A stretch of 64,000 bases of DNA. Source: Pseudomonas sp. R37(2017). Lineage in GTDB: Bacteria > Pseudomonadota > Gammaproteobacteria > Pseudomonadales > Pseudomonadaceae. The translations under genes and the position numbers were made by a program. The DNA is taken from contig NZ_NEHO01000003.1 in the NCBI RefSeq assembly GCF_002113375.1, forward strand, positions 186,001 through 250,000, given 5' to 3'. This document shows, one piece after another, positions 27,063-36,593 of this stretch (position 1 is the stretch's first letter; each line of letters opens with the position of its first letter). The notes beneath the pieces were generated by a model. The model made no database searches. It was not told the DNA's origin and saw only the letters and a list, made by a program, of their open reading frames with translations.

Positions 27063-27815
27063 GTGGCTAACTTGCGCGTAGAAGTGATCAGTCTGTTTCC
27101 CGAGATGTTCTCCGCCATCAGCGAGTACGGCATCACCAGTCGTGCGGTGAAACAGGGGCTCTTGCAGCTCACCTGTTGGAATCCGCGAGACTACACGACG
27201 GATCGACATCACACTGTGGACGATCGCCCGTTTGGCGGTGGTCCGGGCATGGTGATGAAGATCAAGCCCCTGGAAGATGCTCTGGTTCAGGCCAAGGCAG
27301 CAGCCGGGGAGGCGGCGAAGGTCATTTACCTGTCGCCCCAAGGCCGCCAGCTGACTCAGTCGGCGGTACGCGAGTTGGCGAATCTGGATGCATTGATCCT
27401 GATTGCCGGCCGCTATGAAGGCATTGACGAGCGTTTTATTGATGCTCATGTCGATGAAGAGTGGTCGATTGGCGACTATGTACTGTCTGGCGGCGAGCTG
27501 CCGGCGATGGTCCTGATCGATGCGGTTACACGACTGCTGCCCGGAGCTTTAGGGCATGCGGACTCCGCGGAGGAAGATTCCTTTACGGATGGTCTGCTGG
27601 ATTGCCCGCACTACACCCGACCGGAGGTGTATGCGGATCAGCGTGTTCCCGACGTATTGCTAAGCGGCAATCACGCGCACATCCGGCGTTGGCGTTTACA
27701 GCAGTCCCTTGGTCGGACCTATGAACGACGCGCCGATCTTCTGGAAAGCCGCTCGCTTTCTGGAGAAGAGAAGAAGCTGCTCGAGGAATATCTCCGCGAG
27801 CGGGACGATAGTTAA
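27063..27815 (+). CDS. trmD: tRNA (guanine-37-N1)-methyltransferase
   Basis: 250 residues, starting with GTG at 27063 ([16 protein letters not shown]); a frame extending upstream into rimM is not used. The trefoil-knot SAM site is visible as [30 protein letters not shown] and [14 protein letters not shown]. It methylates G37 of tRNAs reading CNN and CGG codons, preventing +1 frameshifts. Confidence 0.97.
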   Translation: MANLRVEVISLFPEMFSAISEYGITSRAVKQGLLQLTCWNPRDYTTDRHHTVDDRPFGGGPGMVMKIKPLEDALVQAKAAAGEAAKVIYLSPQGRQLTQSAVRELANLDALILIAGRYEGIDERFIDAHVDEEWSIGDYVLSGGELPAMVLIDAVTRLLPGALGHADSAEEDSFTDGLLDCPHYTRPEVYADQRVPDVLLSGNHAHIRRWRLQQSLGRTYERRADLLESRSLSGEEKKLLEEYLRERDDS

Positions 27816-27860
27816 CAACGTATCGATGGTAGATCAGACGATTTACCTTAGGAGCACAGC

Positions 27861-28211
27861 ATGACCAACAAAATCATCCTTGCACTCGAAGCAGAGCAGA
27901 TGACCAAAGAGATCCCTGCCTTTGCCCCGGGCGACACCATTGTCGTTCAGGTGAAAGTGAAGGAAGGCGACCGTTCCCGTCTGCAAGCGTTCGAAGGTGT
28001 TGTTATCGCCAAGCGTAACCGCGGCGTAAACAGCGCATTCACCGTTCGTAAAATCTCCAACGGTGTTGGCGTAGAGCGTACTTTCCAGACCTACTCCCCG
28101 CAAATCGACAGCATGGCTGTCAAGCGTCGCGGTGACGTACGTAAAGCCAAGCTGTACTACCTGCGCGACCTGTCGGGTAAAGCAGCTCGCATCAAGGAAA
28201 AACTGGCTTAA
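27861..28211 (+). CDS. rplS: 50S ribosomal protein L19
   Basis: 116 residues, the normal size. Typical segments are [35 protein letters not shown] (split here between two conserved strands) and [10 protein letters not shown]. It lies at the 30S-50S interface. It ends the rpsP operon and is followed by a terminator. Confidence 0.98.
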   Translation: MTNKIILALEAEQMTKEIPAFAPGDTIVVQVKVKEGDRSRLQAFEGVVIAKRNRGVNSAFTVRKISNGVGVERTFQTYSPQIDSMAVKRRGDVRKAKLYYLRDLSGKAARIKEKLA

Positions 28212-28228
28212 GTCCAGCTTCCGATGCA

Positions 28229-28258
28229 GAAAAAAGCAGCCTACGGGCTGCTTTTTTG
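28229..28258 (+). terminator. Terminator of the rpsP-rplS operon
   Basis: AAAAAAGCAGCC and GGCTGCTTTTTT form a near-perfect stem with a short TAC loop and T-run, 18 bases after the rplS stop. Confidence 0.93.
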
Positions 28259-28286
28259 TTGTCTGCGATTTGGCTCCCGTCTGTGT

Positions 28287-30089
28287 TTACGCCGTCTCTG
28301 GCTGGATCAATGCCAGTAGCGTCCATCCCGCGGCGGGTTTCAATGCACTGTCCGGCGTCACTACGTGCACCCAGCCGCTGTCGTCTCGCACGAACAGCAA
28401 AGTCGCCCGCTCACCATGCAGTGCGCGGTAATCGTCCCAACTGAAGCCGTCGGTCAATGTCGTGCTGTACAACTCGGCGCCCTGGCTCAGTTGGCTGGCG
28501 AGTTTGGCGTAGGTCAGTGCTTCGCTGCCCAATTGATTGCCGCGATGTTCCAGGCTGGTGCGGTGCTTGTCGGTGCGACGGCTTTCCTGGCCGTTGGCCA
28601 GGCCGAACATGCGCTGGTGGCCCAGTTCATGACGAAAGCGCATCAGCGCCAGGGTGTTCATCTCGCCAGAGGGTGACAGCGCCAGCAAATGCCCAAGACC
28701 TACCAGATCCAGATGTGCATCGGCATGTTGCGACGCCGGATTGCCAAAGTAGGTCGGCAAACCTTCCATCCGCGCTGCGCGAATGTTTTCCCAGCTCGAA
28801 TCCGTCAACAGTACGCGGCTTCCCAGTTGTTGCAGGGCCTTGCCCAGCGTGCGTGCAGGTCCGTTGGCGCCGATGATCAGGAAGCCGCTCGGTGCCGGTT
28901 CCGCCACCTTCAGCAGGCGAGCCAGCGGTCGTGCTGTCGCGCTTTGCAACACCACCGTGCCGATGATCACTGCAAAGGTGAGCGGTACAAGCAGCAATGC
29001 CCCCTGATGGCCGGACTCATGCAGGCGAATGGCGAAGATGGCCGACACCGCCGCTGCCACGATTCCGCGCGGGGCGATCCAGGCCAGCAGCGCCCGCTCG
29101 CGCCAGCTCAGGCTGGAGCCCGCGGTGGAAAGCAGTACGTTCAAGGGGCGGGCGATAAGTTGAATGACCAGTAGCAGGATCAGCACCAGAGGCCCGAGGC
29201 CGATCATGGCGTTCAGGTCCAGTCGTGCCGCCAGCAGAATGAACAGGCCGGAGATCAGCAGTACGCTGAGGTTTTCCTTGAAGTGCAGAATGTGCCGCAC
29301 GTCGACGCCTTTCATATTGGCCAGCCACATGCCCATCAGTGTCACTGCGAGCAATCCGGATTCGCGCGTGACCTCGTTGGAAGCAATGAAAATACCCAGG
29401 ACAGCCGCAAGCGCTGCCAGGTTGTGCAGATATTCCGGCAGCCACTGGCGGCGAATCAGGGTGCCGAGCAACCAGCCACCAAAAATACCGAACAGACTGC
29501 CGCACAAAATCACGCCACCGAATGTCAGCAGGCTTTCCTTGAGGCCGTCACCTTCGGCGCTGGCAATGATGAAGCTATAGACGACCACCGCCAGCAGGGC
29601 GCCAATGGGGTCGATGACAATACCTTCCCAGCGCAGGATGTTGGCAATCGAGGCTTTGGGTCGCACGACGCGCAGCATCGGGACGATCACCGTCGGGCCG
29701 GTCACCAGGGTCAGGCTGCCGAACAGGATGGCCAGCATCCAGTCGAAACCCAGCAGCCAGTGAGTGGCGACCGCAATCACTGCCCATGTGGAAAGGGCGC
29801 CAATCGTGACCAGGCGGTGGACGACGTTGCCGATTTCGCGCCATTCCGACAGATGCAGGGTCAGGCTGCCTTCGAACAGGATCAGCGCCACGGCCAGGGA
29901 TACCAGCGGCATCAGCAGTGGTCCGAACATCTCCTGCGGGTCAAGCAAATGCAGCACGGGGCCGGCCAGGATACCGGTCAACAGCAGGAAAAGGATTGCC
30001 GGCAGTTTCAAGCGCCAGGCCAGCCATTGACAGAGCAGTGCCGCCGCACCGATTCCACCAAACGCCAATAAGATCTGCTGTTCGCTCAT
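28287..30089 (-). CDS. Na+/H+ antiporter, CPA1 NhaP type, with C-terminal nucleotide-binding region
   Basis: 600 residues. The first 400 or so contain twelve to thirteen helices with family runs LILFEGSLTLHLSEW, LTLVTGPTVIVPMLR and EGIVIDPIGALLAVVVY (the acidic transport residues). The rest is cytosolic and resembles a TrkA-N/RCK-like Rossmann fold (SGFLIIGANGPARTLGKALQQLG). It exchanges protons for monovalent cations at the inner membrane. It converges with rplS and is divergent from xerD, the same order as in P. aeruginosa as I recall it. Confidence 0.9.
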   Translation of the reverse strand: MSEQQILLAFGGIGAAALLCQWLAWRLKLPAILFLLLTGILAGPVLHLLDPQEMFGPLLMPLVSLAVALILFEGSLTLHLSEWREIGNVVHRLVTIGALSTWAVIAVATHWLLGFDWMLAILFGSLTLVTGPTVIVPMLRVVRPKASIANILRWEGIVIDPIGALLAVVVYSFIIASAEGDGLKESLLTFGGVILCGSLFGIFGGWLLGTLIRRQWLPEYLHNLAALAAVLGIFIASNEVTRESGLLAVTLMGMWLANMKGVDVRHILHFKENLSVLLISGLFILLAARLDLNAMIGLGPLVLILLLVIQLIARPLNVLLSTAGSSLSWRERALLAWIAPRGIVAAAVSAIFAIRLHESGHQGALLLVPLTFAVIIGTVVLQSATARPLARLLKVAEPAPSGFLIIGANGPARTLGKALQQLGSRVLLTDSSWENIRAARMEGLPTYFGNPASQHADAHLDLVGLGHLLALSPSGEMNTLALMRFRHELGHQRMFGLANGQESRRTDKHRTSLEHRGNQLGSEALTYAKLASQLSQGAELYSTTLTDGFSWDDYRALHGERATLLFVRDDSGWVHVVTPDSALKPAAGWTLLALIQPETA

Positions 30090-30195
30090 TGCGGTTCCCT
30101 GTTCCTTGAAATGGCGGCCTATGAAAGACTAGCGGCCGTTTCCCTGTCTATTTTAATTTTGTGCGCAGCCTCAAGGCTGCGTGAAACGAGTGCCC

Positions 30196-31092
30196 ATGCC
30201 TGCCATCGACCATCCGCTGATAGACCAATTCCTCGATGCCTTGTGGTTGGAGAAAGGCCTTTCCGACAACACCCGCGATGCCTATCGCAGTGACCTGGCG
30301 TTGTTCAATGGCTGGATGCAGGACAAAGGGCTGGAGCTGCTCAATGCCGGGCGCGAGTTGATTCTCGACCATCTGGCCTGGCGCCTGGAGCAAAACTACA
30401 AGCCACGCTCCACAGCGCGATTTCTCTCCGGTGTGCGTGGTTTCTATCGCTATTTGCTGCGGGAAAAATTGATCGCCGTCGACCCAACGTTAAGGGTTGA
30501 TATGCCTCAGCTCGGCAGGCCGTTACCCAAATCCCTGTCGGAGGCCGACGTCGAAGCGCTGCTGGCGGCACCGGACTTGAGCGAAGCCATCGGTCAGCGC
30601 GACCGGGCCATGCTGGAGGTGCTGTATGCCTGTGGCTTGCGGGTCACCGAGTTGATCAGCCTTACCCTGGAACAAGTCAACTTGCGCCAGGGCGTGTTGC
30701 GAGTGATGGGCAAGGGTAGCAAGGAACGGCTGGTGCCGATGGGCGAGGAGGCGATTGTCTGGGTCGAGCGCTACATGCGTGATGCCCGCGGCGAACTGCT
30801 TGGCGGGCGGCCCAGCGATGTGTTGTTCCCCAGCCAGCGTGGCGAGCAGATGACCCGCCAGACCTTCTGGCACCGCATCAAGCATCAGGCCAGGGTCGCC
30901 GGGATCGGCAAGTCGCTGTCGCCACACACCCTGCGCCATGCGTTCGCCACGCACCTGCTCAACCACGGCGCCGACTTGCGGGTGGTGCAGATGTTGCTGG
31001 GGCATAGCGACCTTTCGACCACCCAGATCTACACTCATGTCGCCCGGGCACGGTTGCAGGATCTGCATGCCAAACACCATCCACGCGGCTGA
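30196..31092 (+). CDS. xerD: Site-specific tyrosine recombinase XerD
   Basis: 298 residues, exactly the E. coli XerD length from the ATG at 30196. The N-terminal SAM-like domain (about 1-90) includes LIDQFLDALWLEKGLSDNT. Catalytic residues appear in ACGLRVTEL (first Arg), SPHTLRHAFATHLL (H-x-x-R) and LLGHSDLSTTQIYTHV (His and the nucleophile Tyr). With XerC it resolves chromosome dimers at dif at the division septum. It is followed by dsbC, the order seen across Pseudomonas. Confidence 0.97.
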   Translation: MPAIDHPLIDQFLDALWLEKGLSDNTRDAYRSDLALFNGWMQDKGLELLNAGRELILDHLAWRLEQNYKPRSTARFLSGVRGFYRYLLREKLIAVDPTLRVDMPQLGRPLPKSLSEADVEALLAAPDLSEAIGQRDRAMLEVLYACGLRVTELISLTLEQVNLRQGVLRVMGKGSKERLVPMGEEAIVWVERYMRDARGELLGGRPSDVLFPSQRGEQMTRQTFWHRIKHQARVAGIGKSLSPHTLRHAFATHLLNHGADLRVVQMLLGHSDLSTTQIYTHVARARLQDLHAKHHPRG

Positions 31093-31100
31093 ACACGATC

Positions 31101-31120
31101 CCCTGTGGGAGCGGGCATGT
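31101..31120. repeat. REP fragment after xerD
   Basis: CCCCTGTGGGAGCGGGCATG is a single truncated copy of the TGTGGGAGCG REP core without its partner. Confidence 0.55.
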
Positions 31121-31261
31121 CCAAAATGTCTTGCGACAGGCGCATTCGGCCCCGCGAGCCTTATGTGATAGGCTGGACCGGTTTGCACGATGGGCGGTTA
31201 TGACCCGGTGTTCTGGCACGGGTGTTCTGATCGTCCCATATGTTCGCCTTCAGGAGTTCTC

Positions 31262-31993
31262 ATGCGTCTGACCCAGATTTTCGCCGCCGCAGCCATTGCG
31301 TTGGTCAGCACCTTTGCCATCGCCGATGATGCGGCCGACAAAGCCATTCGTAAAAGCCTGGAAAACCTCCAGCTCGAAGTGCCGGTAGAAAGCATCACCG
31401 CCAGCCCGTTGCCTGGCCTTTACGAAGTCAAACTCAAAGGCAGCCGTGTGCTGTACGCCAGTGCCGACGGCCAGTACGTGGTTCAGGGCTACCTGTTCGA
31501 TCTCAAGGACGGCAAGCCGGTCAACCTGACCGAGAAGACCGAGCGCCTGGGCATCGCCAAGCTGATCAACGACATCCCGGTTGCCGAAACCGTGGTGTAC
31601 CCGGCCGTTGGCGAGACCAAGTCGCACATCACCGTATTCACCGACACCACCTGCCCGTACTGCCACAAGCTGCACGCCGAAGTGCCCGAGCTGAACAAGC
31701 GCGGCATCGAAGTGCGTTACGTCGCCTTCCCGCGCCAGGGCCTGGGCTCGCCGGGTGACGAGCAATTGCAAGCGGTGTGGTGCTCGAAAGACAAGAAGGC
31801 GGCCATGGATAAAATGGTCGAAGGCAAGGAGATCAAGGCCGCCAAGTGCGATAACCCGGTCTCCAGGCAGTTCGCCCTCGGCCAGTCGATTGGCGTGAAC
31901 GGTACACCGGCCATCGTTTTGGCCGACGGTCAGGTCATTCCGGGCTATCAGCCTGCGCCACAAGTCGCCAAACTGGCGCTGGGCGCGAAGTAA
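31262..31993 (+). CDS. dsbC: Thiol:disulfide interchange protein DsbC
   Basis: 243 residues with a signal peptide (cleavage near FAIADDAA). The N-terminal dimerisation domain (about 22-85) is joined to a thioredoxin-fold domain with the active site CPYC (131-134, in TDTTCPYCHKLH) and cis-Pro GVNGTPAIVLADG. It isomerises wrong disulfides in the periplasm and is kept reduced by DsbD. CPYC is a variant of the E. coli CGYC. A second Cys pair (WCSKD, KCDNP) matches the structural disulfide of DsbC. The ATG at 31262 starts exactly at the signal peptide. Confidence 0.96.
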   Translation: MRLTQIFAAAAIALVSTFAIADDAADKAIRKSLENLQLEVPVESITASPLPGLYEVKLKGSRVLYASADGQYVVQGYLFDLKDGKPVNLTEKTERLGIAKLINDIPVAETVVYPAVGETKSHITVFTDTTCPYCHKLHAEVPELNKRGIEVRYVAFPRQGLGSPGDEQLQAVWCSKDKKAAMDKMVEGKEIKAAKCDNPVSRQFALGQSIGVNGTPAIVLADGQVIPGYQPAPQVAKLALGAK

Positions 31994-32126
31994 ATTCGCA
32001 TCGTCACGGCAAGCCTTGACGATCATGGTCCGGCAGCGACATTCGCCGGGTCATCAATAGAGAACCGCGAGTCTGCGGTTGTTTTCACGGCCGGCCTCGA
32101 GTCGGCCGTTTTATGGGGAGTTCACA

Positions 32127-33431
32127 GTGAAACCGGTCAAAGTAGGCATCTGTGGGTTAGGAACCGTCGGTGGCGGTACCTTCAACGTACTTCAGCGCAA
32201 CGCCGAGGAAATTGCTCGTCGTGCCGGGCGTGGTATCGAAGTGGCGCAAATTGCCATTCGCACGCCAAAGCCTCAGTTCCAAACGACCGGTATTGCGATT
32301 ACCAACGATGTCTTCGAAGTGGCCACGAACCCTGAGATCGACATCGTCATAGAGCTGATGGGCGGCTACACCGTTGCCCGCGAGCTGGTACTCAAGGCCA
32401 TCGAGAATGGCAAGCATGTGGTCACCGCGAACAAGGCGCTTATCGCCGTTCACGGTAATGAAATTTTCGCCAAGGCTCGCGAGAAGGGCGTGATCGTTGC
32501 GTTCGAAGCGGCGGTGGCCGGCGGTATTCCAGTCATCAAGGCGATCCGTGAGGGCCTGTCCGCCAACCGCATCAACTGGGTGGCCGGCATCATCAACGGC
32601 ACCGGCAACTTCATCCTCACCGAAATGCGTGAGAAGGGTCGCACCTTCGAAGACGTATTGGCCGAAGCCCAGGCGCTGGGTTACGCCGAAGCCGATCCGA
32701 CCTTTGACGTTGAAGGCATCGACGCCGCTCACAAGCTGACGATCCTGGCTTCGATCGCGTTCGGCATCCCGCTGCAATTCGACAAGGCCTACACCGAAGG
32801 CATCACCAAACTGACCACCGCCGACGTGAACTACGCCGAAGCGCTGGGCTACCGCATCAAACACCTGGGCGTGGCGCGCAGCACCGCGGCCGGTATCGAA
32901 TTGCGCGTGCACCCGACGCTGATTCCGGCCGATCGCCTGATCGCCAACGTCAACGGTGTGATGAACGCGGTAATGGTCAATGGCGATGCTGCCGGTTCGA
33001 CCCTGTTCTACGGTGCCGGTGCCGGCATGGAGCCGACCGCTTCGTCGGTGATCGCCGACCTGGTGGATGTGGTTCGCGCCATGACTTCCGATCCGGAAAA
33101 TCGTGTGCCACACCTGGCCTTCCAGCCGGATTCGCTGTCGGCTCACCCGATCCTGCCGATCGAAGCCTGCGAAAGCGCCTACTACCTGCGTATTCAGGCC
33201 AAGGACCATCCCGGCGTATTGGCTCAGGTTGCAAGCATCCTCTCGGAGCGCGGCATCAACATCGAGTCGATCATGCAGAAGGAAGCCGAGGAACACGACG
33301 GCCTGGTGCCAATGATCCTGCTGACCCACCGCGTGCTGGAACAGCACATCAACGATGCCATCCAGGCACTGGAAGCTCTTCAGGGCGTGGTTGGACCGGT
33401 GGTCCGGATTCGCGTCGAACATTTGAATTAA
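32127..33431 (+). CDS. hom: Homoserine dehydrogenase
   Basis: 434 residues starting with GTG at 32127, with GGGGAG 6 bases before. The NAD(P)-binding motif GICGLGTVGGG opens the protein, catalytic-domain segments AGIINGTGNFILTEM and GYAEADPTFDVEGIDAAHK follow, and the last 80 residues are an ACT domain (IQAKDHPGVLAQVASILSERGINI) that usually binds threonine for feedback control. It reduces aspartate semialdehyde to homoserine. Unlike ThrA of E. coli it is not fused to aspartokinase. thrC follows. Confidence 0.97.
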   Translation: MKPVKVGICGLGTVGGGTFNVLQRNAEEIARRAGRGIEVAQIAIRTPKPQFQTTGIAITNDVFEVATNPEIDIVIELMGGYTVARELVLKAIENGKHVVTANKALIAVHGNEIFAKAREKGVIVAFEAAVAGGIPVIKAIREGLSANRINWVAGIINGTGNFILTEMREKGRTFEDVLAEAQALGYAEADPTFDVEGIDAAHKLTILASIAFGIPLQFDKAYTEGITKLTTADVNYAEALGYRIKHLGVARSTAAGIELRVHPTLIPADRLIANVNGVMNAVMVNGDAAGSTLFYGAGAGMEPTASSVIADLVDVVRAMTSDPENRVPHLAFQPDSLSAHPILPIEACESAYYLRIQAKDHPGVLAQVASILSERGINIESIMQKEAEEHDGLVPMILLTHRVLEQHINDAIQALEALQGVVGPVVRIRVEHLN

Positions 33432-33439
33432 CACAGCGA

Positions 33440-33515
33440 CAAGCTGCAAGCTGCAAGCTGCAAGTAAAAGCAGAGGCGCTTTTCACTTGTAGCTTGCAGC
33501 TTGTAGCTCGAAGCT
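33440..33515. repeat. Long inverted repeat built from AAGCTGC units between hom and thrC
   Basis: Three tandem copies of the 7-mer AAGCTGC (33441 onward) followed by AAGTAAAAGC face an inverted GCTTTTCACTTGTAGCTTGCAGCTTGTAGCT block. The arms of about 30 bases would form a long, slightly imperfect hairpin in the hom-thrC message. Confidence 0.85.
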
Positions 33516-33535
33516 CAAACCGAAGGTTTGCTCTT

Positions 33536-34945
33536 ATGCGCTACATCAGTACCCGCGGCCAGGCACCGGCCCTGAATTTCGAAGACGTCCTGCTGGCAGG
33601 TCTTGCCACCGACGGCGGTCTGTACGTCCCGGAAAACCTGCCACGTTTCACCCAGGAAGAAATCGCTTCCTGGGCCGGCCTGCCGTATCACGAGCTGGCT
33701 TTCCGCGTCATGCGCCCATTCGTTGCCGGCAGCATTCCAGACGCGGATTTCAAGAAAATCCTCGAAGAAACCTACGGCGTGTTTGCCCACAACGCCGTTG
33801 CGCCGTTGCGTCAGCTGAACGGCAACGAATGGGTACTGGAGCTGTTCCACGGCCCGACCCTGGCGTTCAAGGACTTCGCCTTGCAACTGCTCGGTCGCCT
33901 GCTTGACTACGTGCTGGAAAAGCGCGGCGAGCGCGTGGTGATCGTCGGCGCCACCTCCGGTGACACCGGTTCAGCCGCCATCGAAGGTTGCAAGCGTTGC
34001 GAAAACGTAGACATCTTCATCCTGCACCCGCACAACCGTGTGTCCGAAGTGCAGCGTCGGCAGATGACCACCATTTTCGGTGAGAACATCCACAACATTG
34101 CCATCGAAGGCAACTTCGATGACTGCCAGGAAATGGTCAAGGCGAGTTTCGCCGACCAGGGTTTCCTCAAGGGCACTCGCCTGGTGGCCGTGAACTCGAT
34201 CAACTGGGCGCGGATCATGGCCCAGATCGTCTACTACTTCCACGCGGCCCTGCAGTTGGGTGGCCCGGCGCGTTCGGTAGCGTTCTCGGTACCGACCGGC
34301 AATTTCGGCGACATCTTCGCCGGTTACCTGGCGCGCAACATGGGCCTGCCGATCAACCAGTTGATCGTCGCCACCAACCGCAACGACATCCTGCACCGCT
34401 TCATGAGCGGCAACCAGTACGTCAAGGAAACCCTGCACGCCACGCTGTCGCCGTCCATGGACATCATGGTGTCGTCGAACTTCGAACGCCTGCTGTTCGA
34501 CCTGCATGGTCGCAACGGCGCGGCAATCGCCGGGTTGATGGATTCGTTCAAGCAGGGTGGCGGTTTCAGCGTCGAGCAAGAGCGCTGGACAGAAGCCCGC
34601 AAGTTGTTCGACTCGCTGGCCGTGGATGACGCACAAACCTGCGAAACCATCGCCGAAGTCTACGAGCAGACTGGCGAAGTGCTGGATCCACACACTGCCA
34701 TCGGCGTGAAAGCTGCGCGGGAATGCCGTCGTAGCCTGGACATTCCAATGGTGGTCCTGGGCACCGCGCACCCGGTCAAATTCCCGGACGCCGTGGAAAA
34801 AGCCGGTGTAGGAAAAGCTCTCGAACTGCCTGTACATCTTTCTGATTTGTTTGAGCGAGACGAACGTTGCACCGTATTGCCAAATGACCTGAAGGCCGTG
34901 CAGGCCTTTGTCAGCCAGCATGGCAATCGCGGCAAGCCGCTGTAA
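33536..34945 (+). CDS. thrC: Threonine synthase
   Basis: 469 residues, PLP-dependent fold type II. The N-terminal MRYISTRGQAPALNFEDVLLAGLATDGGLYVPE is a ThrC signature, the PLP lysine lies in HGPTLAFKDFALQL (about residue 107), and the phosphate-binding loop is VGATSGDTGSAAIEG. It converts O-phosphohomoserine to threonine. I use the ATG at 33536; the upstream frame runs through the inverted repeat. It forms a pathway pair with hom and is ended by a terminator. Confidence 0.97.
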   Translation: MRYISTRGQAPALNFEDVLLAGLATDGGLYVPENLPRFTQEEIASWAGLPYHELAFRVMRPFVAGSIPDADFKKILEETYGVFAHNAVAPLRQLNGNEWVLELFHGPTLAFKDFALQLLGRLLDYVLEKRGERVVIVGATSGDTGSAAIEGCKRCENVDIFILHPHNRVSEVQRRQMTTIFGENIHNIAIEGNFDDCQEMVKASFADQGFLKGTRLVAVNSINWARIMAQIVYYFHAALQLGGPARSVAFSVPTGNFGDIFAGYLARNMGLPINQLIVATNRNDILHRFMSGNQYVKETLHATLSPSMDIMVSSNFERLLFDLHGRNGAAIAGLMDSFKQGGGFSVEQERWTEARKLFDSLAVDDAQTCETIAEVYEQTGEVLDPHTAIGVKAARECRRSLDIPMVVLGTAHPVKFPDAVEKAGVGKALELPVHLSDLFERDERCTVLPNDLKAVQAFVSQHGNRGKPL

Positions 34946-34968
34946 CCGGTCAGCGCTGTTACATTTTG

Positions 34969-34993
34969 AAGCCCGTCTCCTGACGGGCTTTTT
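34969..34993 (+). terminator. Terminator after thrC
   Basis: AAGCCCGTC / GACGGGCTT with a 4-base loop, followed by TTTC and a T-rich stretch, 23 bases after the thrC stop. Confidence 0.92.
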
Positions 34994-35064
34994 CATTTCT
35001 GCATGCACACTTGTCGTGTTATCGCCCAGAACGGACAGGCGAATGGATCACCAAGGACAAGGGA

Positions 35065-36429
35065 ATGCTGTTTACAAGTGTGTTCAAGTCAGTCGCGCGC
35101 TGGCTGTTTTTACTCGGCATCGTGGGCGTCGCCGAATGGGGGGCGGCAAGCCCGGCATCGATTCAGGAACGTGGGAAGCCCGCCGCACGTTCGGCGGTCG
35201 TGCTGGACGACCAGGAGTTGCAGTGGATAGCCAGCCATCCACGGGTCGTGGTCACGGCACTGGAATACCCGTTGTACCAGTTCAAGGATGAGTATGGTCA
35301 ATGGACGGGGCTGAACAGTGACCTGCTCAAGCGCATCAGTGATATGACGGGGTTGCAGTTCGTTTACCAGGAGTCTTTTTCCACCGATCAAATGCTGGCC
35401 CATTTGGAAAGCGGCTCTGCGGATTTGAGTACGACCCTGGCGATGAACGACGAACGCAAGGCGTTTCTCGATTTCAGCCATGCGTTCGGCGGTGCCGGAT
35501 GGGTCTTTGTCGGGCGGGCCGAAGCACCACCGGTGCAGTCGCTGGAGGATCTGGCGAAGCGGGTACTGGCGCTGCCGGCTCGGCATGCACTGGAAGCGAT
35601 GGTCCGTCGCAATTATCCGTCCATCGAGTTGCGTTCGGTTAAAACCCACGCCGAAGCCCGTGCCTGGGTGGAAAGCGGCGAAGCCTACGCCACGATCGAA
35701 AGTGAAATCGCCGCCCGGCTTATTCCGTCGGGCCGGCTACAGATCGGCGCCGTGGTACCAGGCAAATGGGATGGAGATTATCTGGCGGTGCGCAAAGACC
35801 AGCCGCAGTTGCTGAGTATCCTCAACAAGGCGCTTGAGGCGTTTCCTGAACAGGAACTGCGCAACCTTCGCTTGAAGTGGTTCGGCGGTGCTCCCACGCT
35901 ACGGGCGCCTGGCTTCTGGCAGAGGATTGACTCGTGGATCGGTTGGGGCATGTTTGTGCTCAGCCTGTTCGGCCTGTTCGGCCTGTTTGCACTGTTCTGG
36001 AGTCGGCGGTTGACGGTGGCGGTCCGGCAGCGGTTCGAGGCGCAAAGGAGCCTGAGCGATCAGCTCGCATTCCAGCATGCCCTGATGGATGCCATGCCGG
36101 ACCCGATGTTTGTCCGGGATCTGCAAGGGCGTTTGATCATGTGCAACAAAAGTTATGAGGACGCCTTGTCGACACGTTTTGACCGGATGCAGGGGCGGCA
36201 GTTGATCGAAGTCGATGTCATGCCCAGACAAACCGCAGAATTGTTGCATAGCGAGCTTCTGGCGCAGTTGACTACACGCAGGACGCGCTTCTTCGAGCGT
36301 CAATTGTTGTTCAAGGAGGGCGTCAGGGATATCTACCAGTGGGCGGTGCCGTTTTACACGGCGGATGGCCAGCTCCAAGGATTGTTGGGTGGTTGGGCTG
36401 ACATCGCCCGGCGCACCCGACAGACGTGA
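35065..36429 (+). CDS. Receptor with periplasmic SBP_bac_3 domain, membrane helix and PAS domain, no kinase
   Basis: 454 residues. An N-terminal signal/anchor (SVARWLFLLGIVGVAEWG) leads to a periplasmic Venus-flytrap domain (about 55-285: VTALEYPLYQFKDEYGQWTGLNSDLLKRISDMTGL, ADLSTTLAMNDERKAFLDFS). A transmembrane helix follows (about 300-325, GMFVLSLFGLFGLFALFWS), then a PAS domain (LMDAMPDPMFVRDLQGRLIMCNKSYEDAL). The order equals the front half of BvgS/EvgS sensors, but the protein stops right after the PAS fold (WADIARRTRQT) with no kinase, GGDEF or EAL part, and none follows downstream. AAGGA lies 7 bases before the ATG. It may signal through a partner. Confidence 0.85.
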   Translation: MLFTSVFKSVARWLFLLGIVGVAEWGAASPASIQERGKPAARSAVVLDDQELQWIASHPRVVVTALEYPLYQFKDEYGQWTGLNSDLLKRISDMTGLQFVYQESFSTDQMLAHLESGSADLSTTLAMNDERKAFLDFSHAFGGAGWVFVGRAEAPPVQSLEDLAKRVLALPARHALEAMVRRNYPSIELRSVKTHAEARAWVESGEAYATIESEIAARLIPSGRLQIGAVVPGKWDGDYLAVRKDQPQLLSILNKALEAFPEQELRNLRLKWFGGAPTLRAPGFWQRIDSWIGWGMFVLSLFGLFGLFALFWSRRLTVAVRQRFEAQRSLSDQLAFQHALMDAMPDPMFVRDLQGRLIMCNKSYEDALSTRFDRMQGRQLIEVDVMPRQTAELLHSELLAQLTTRRTRFFERQLLFKEGVRDIYQWAVPFYTADGQLQGLLGGWADIARRTRQT

Positions 36430-36593
36430 TGGCTGCGTTTTTTCTCTGTCATGTTCGCCGTGCATGCTCACTTGACTGGGTGGCAGGTTCGCCTGCGGAC
36501 AGTAGTACCCAGAACTTTCTTCTCGGGCCAGCGGTCATTTGTTGTAGGCATGCCCCAGACACGTTGTATTCGGACTATTGAGTGGTGATCGGG

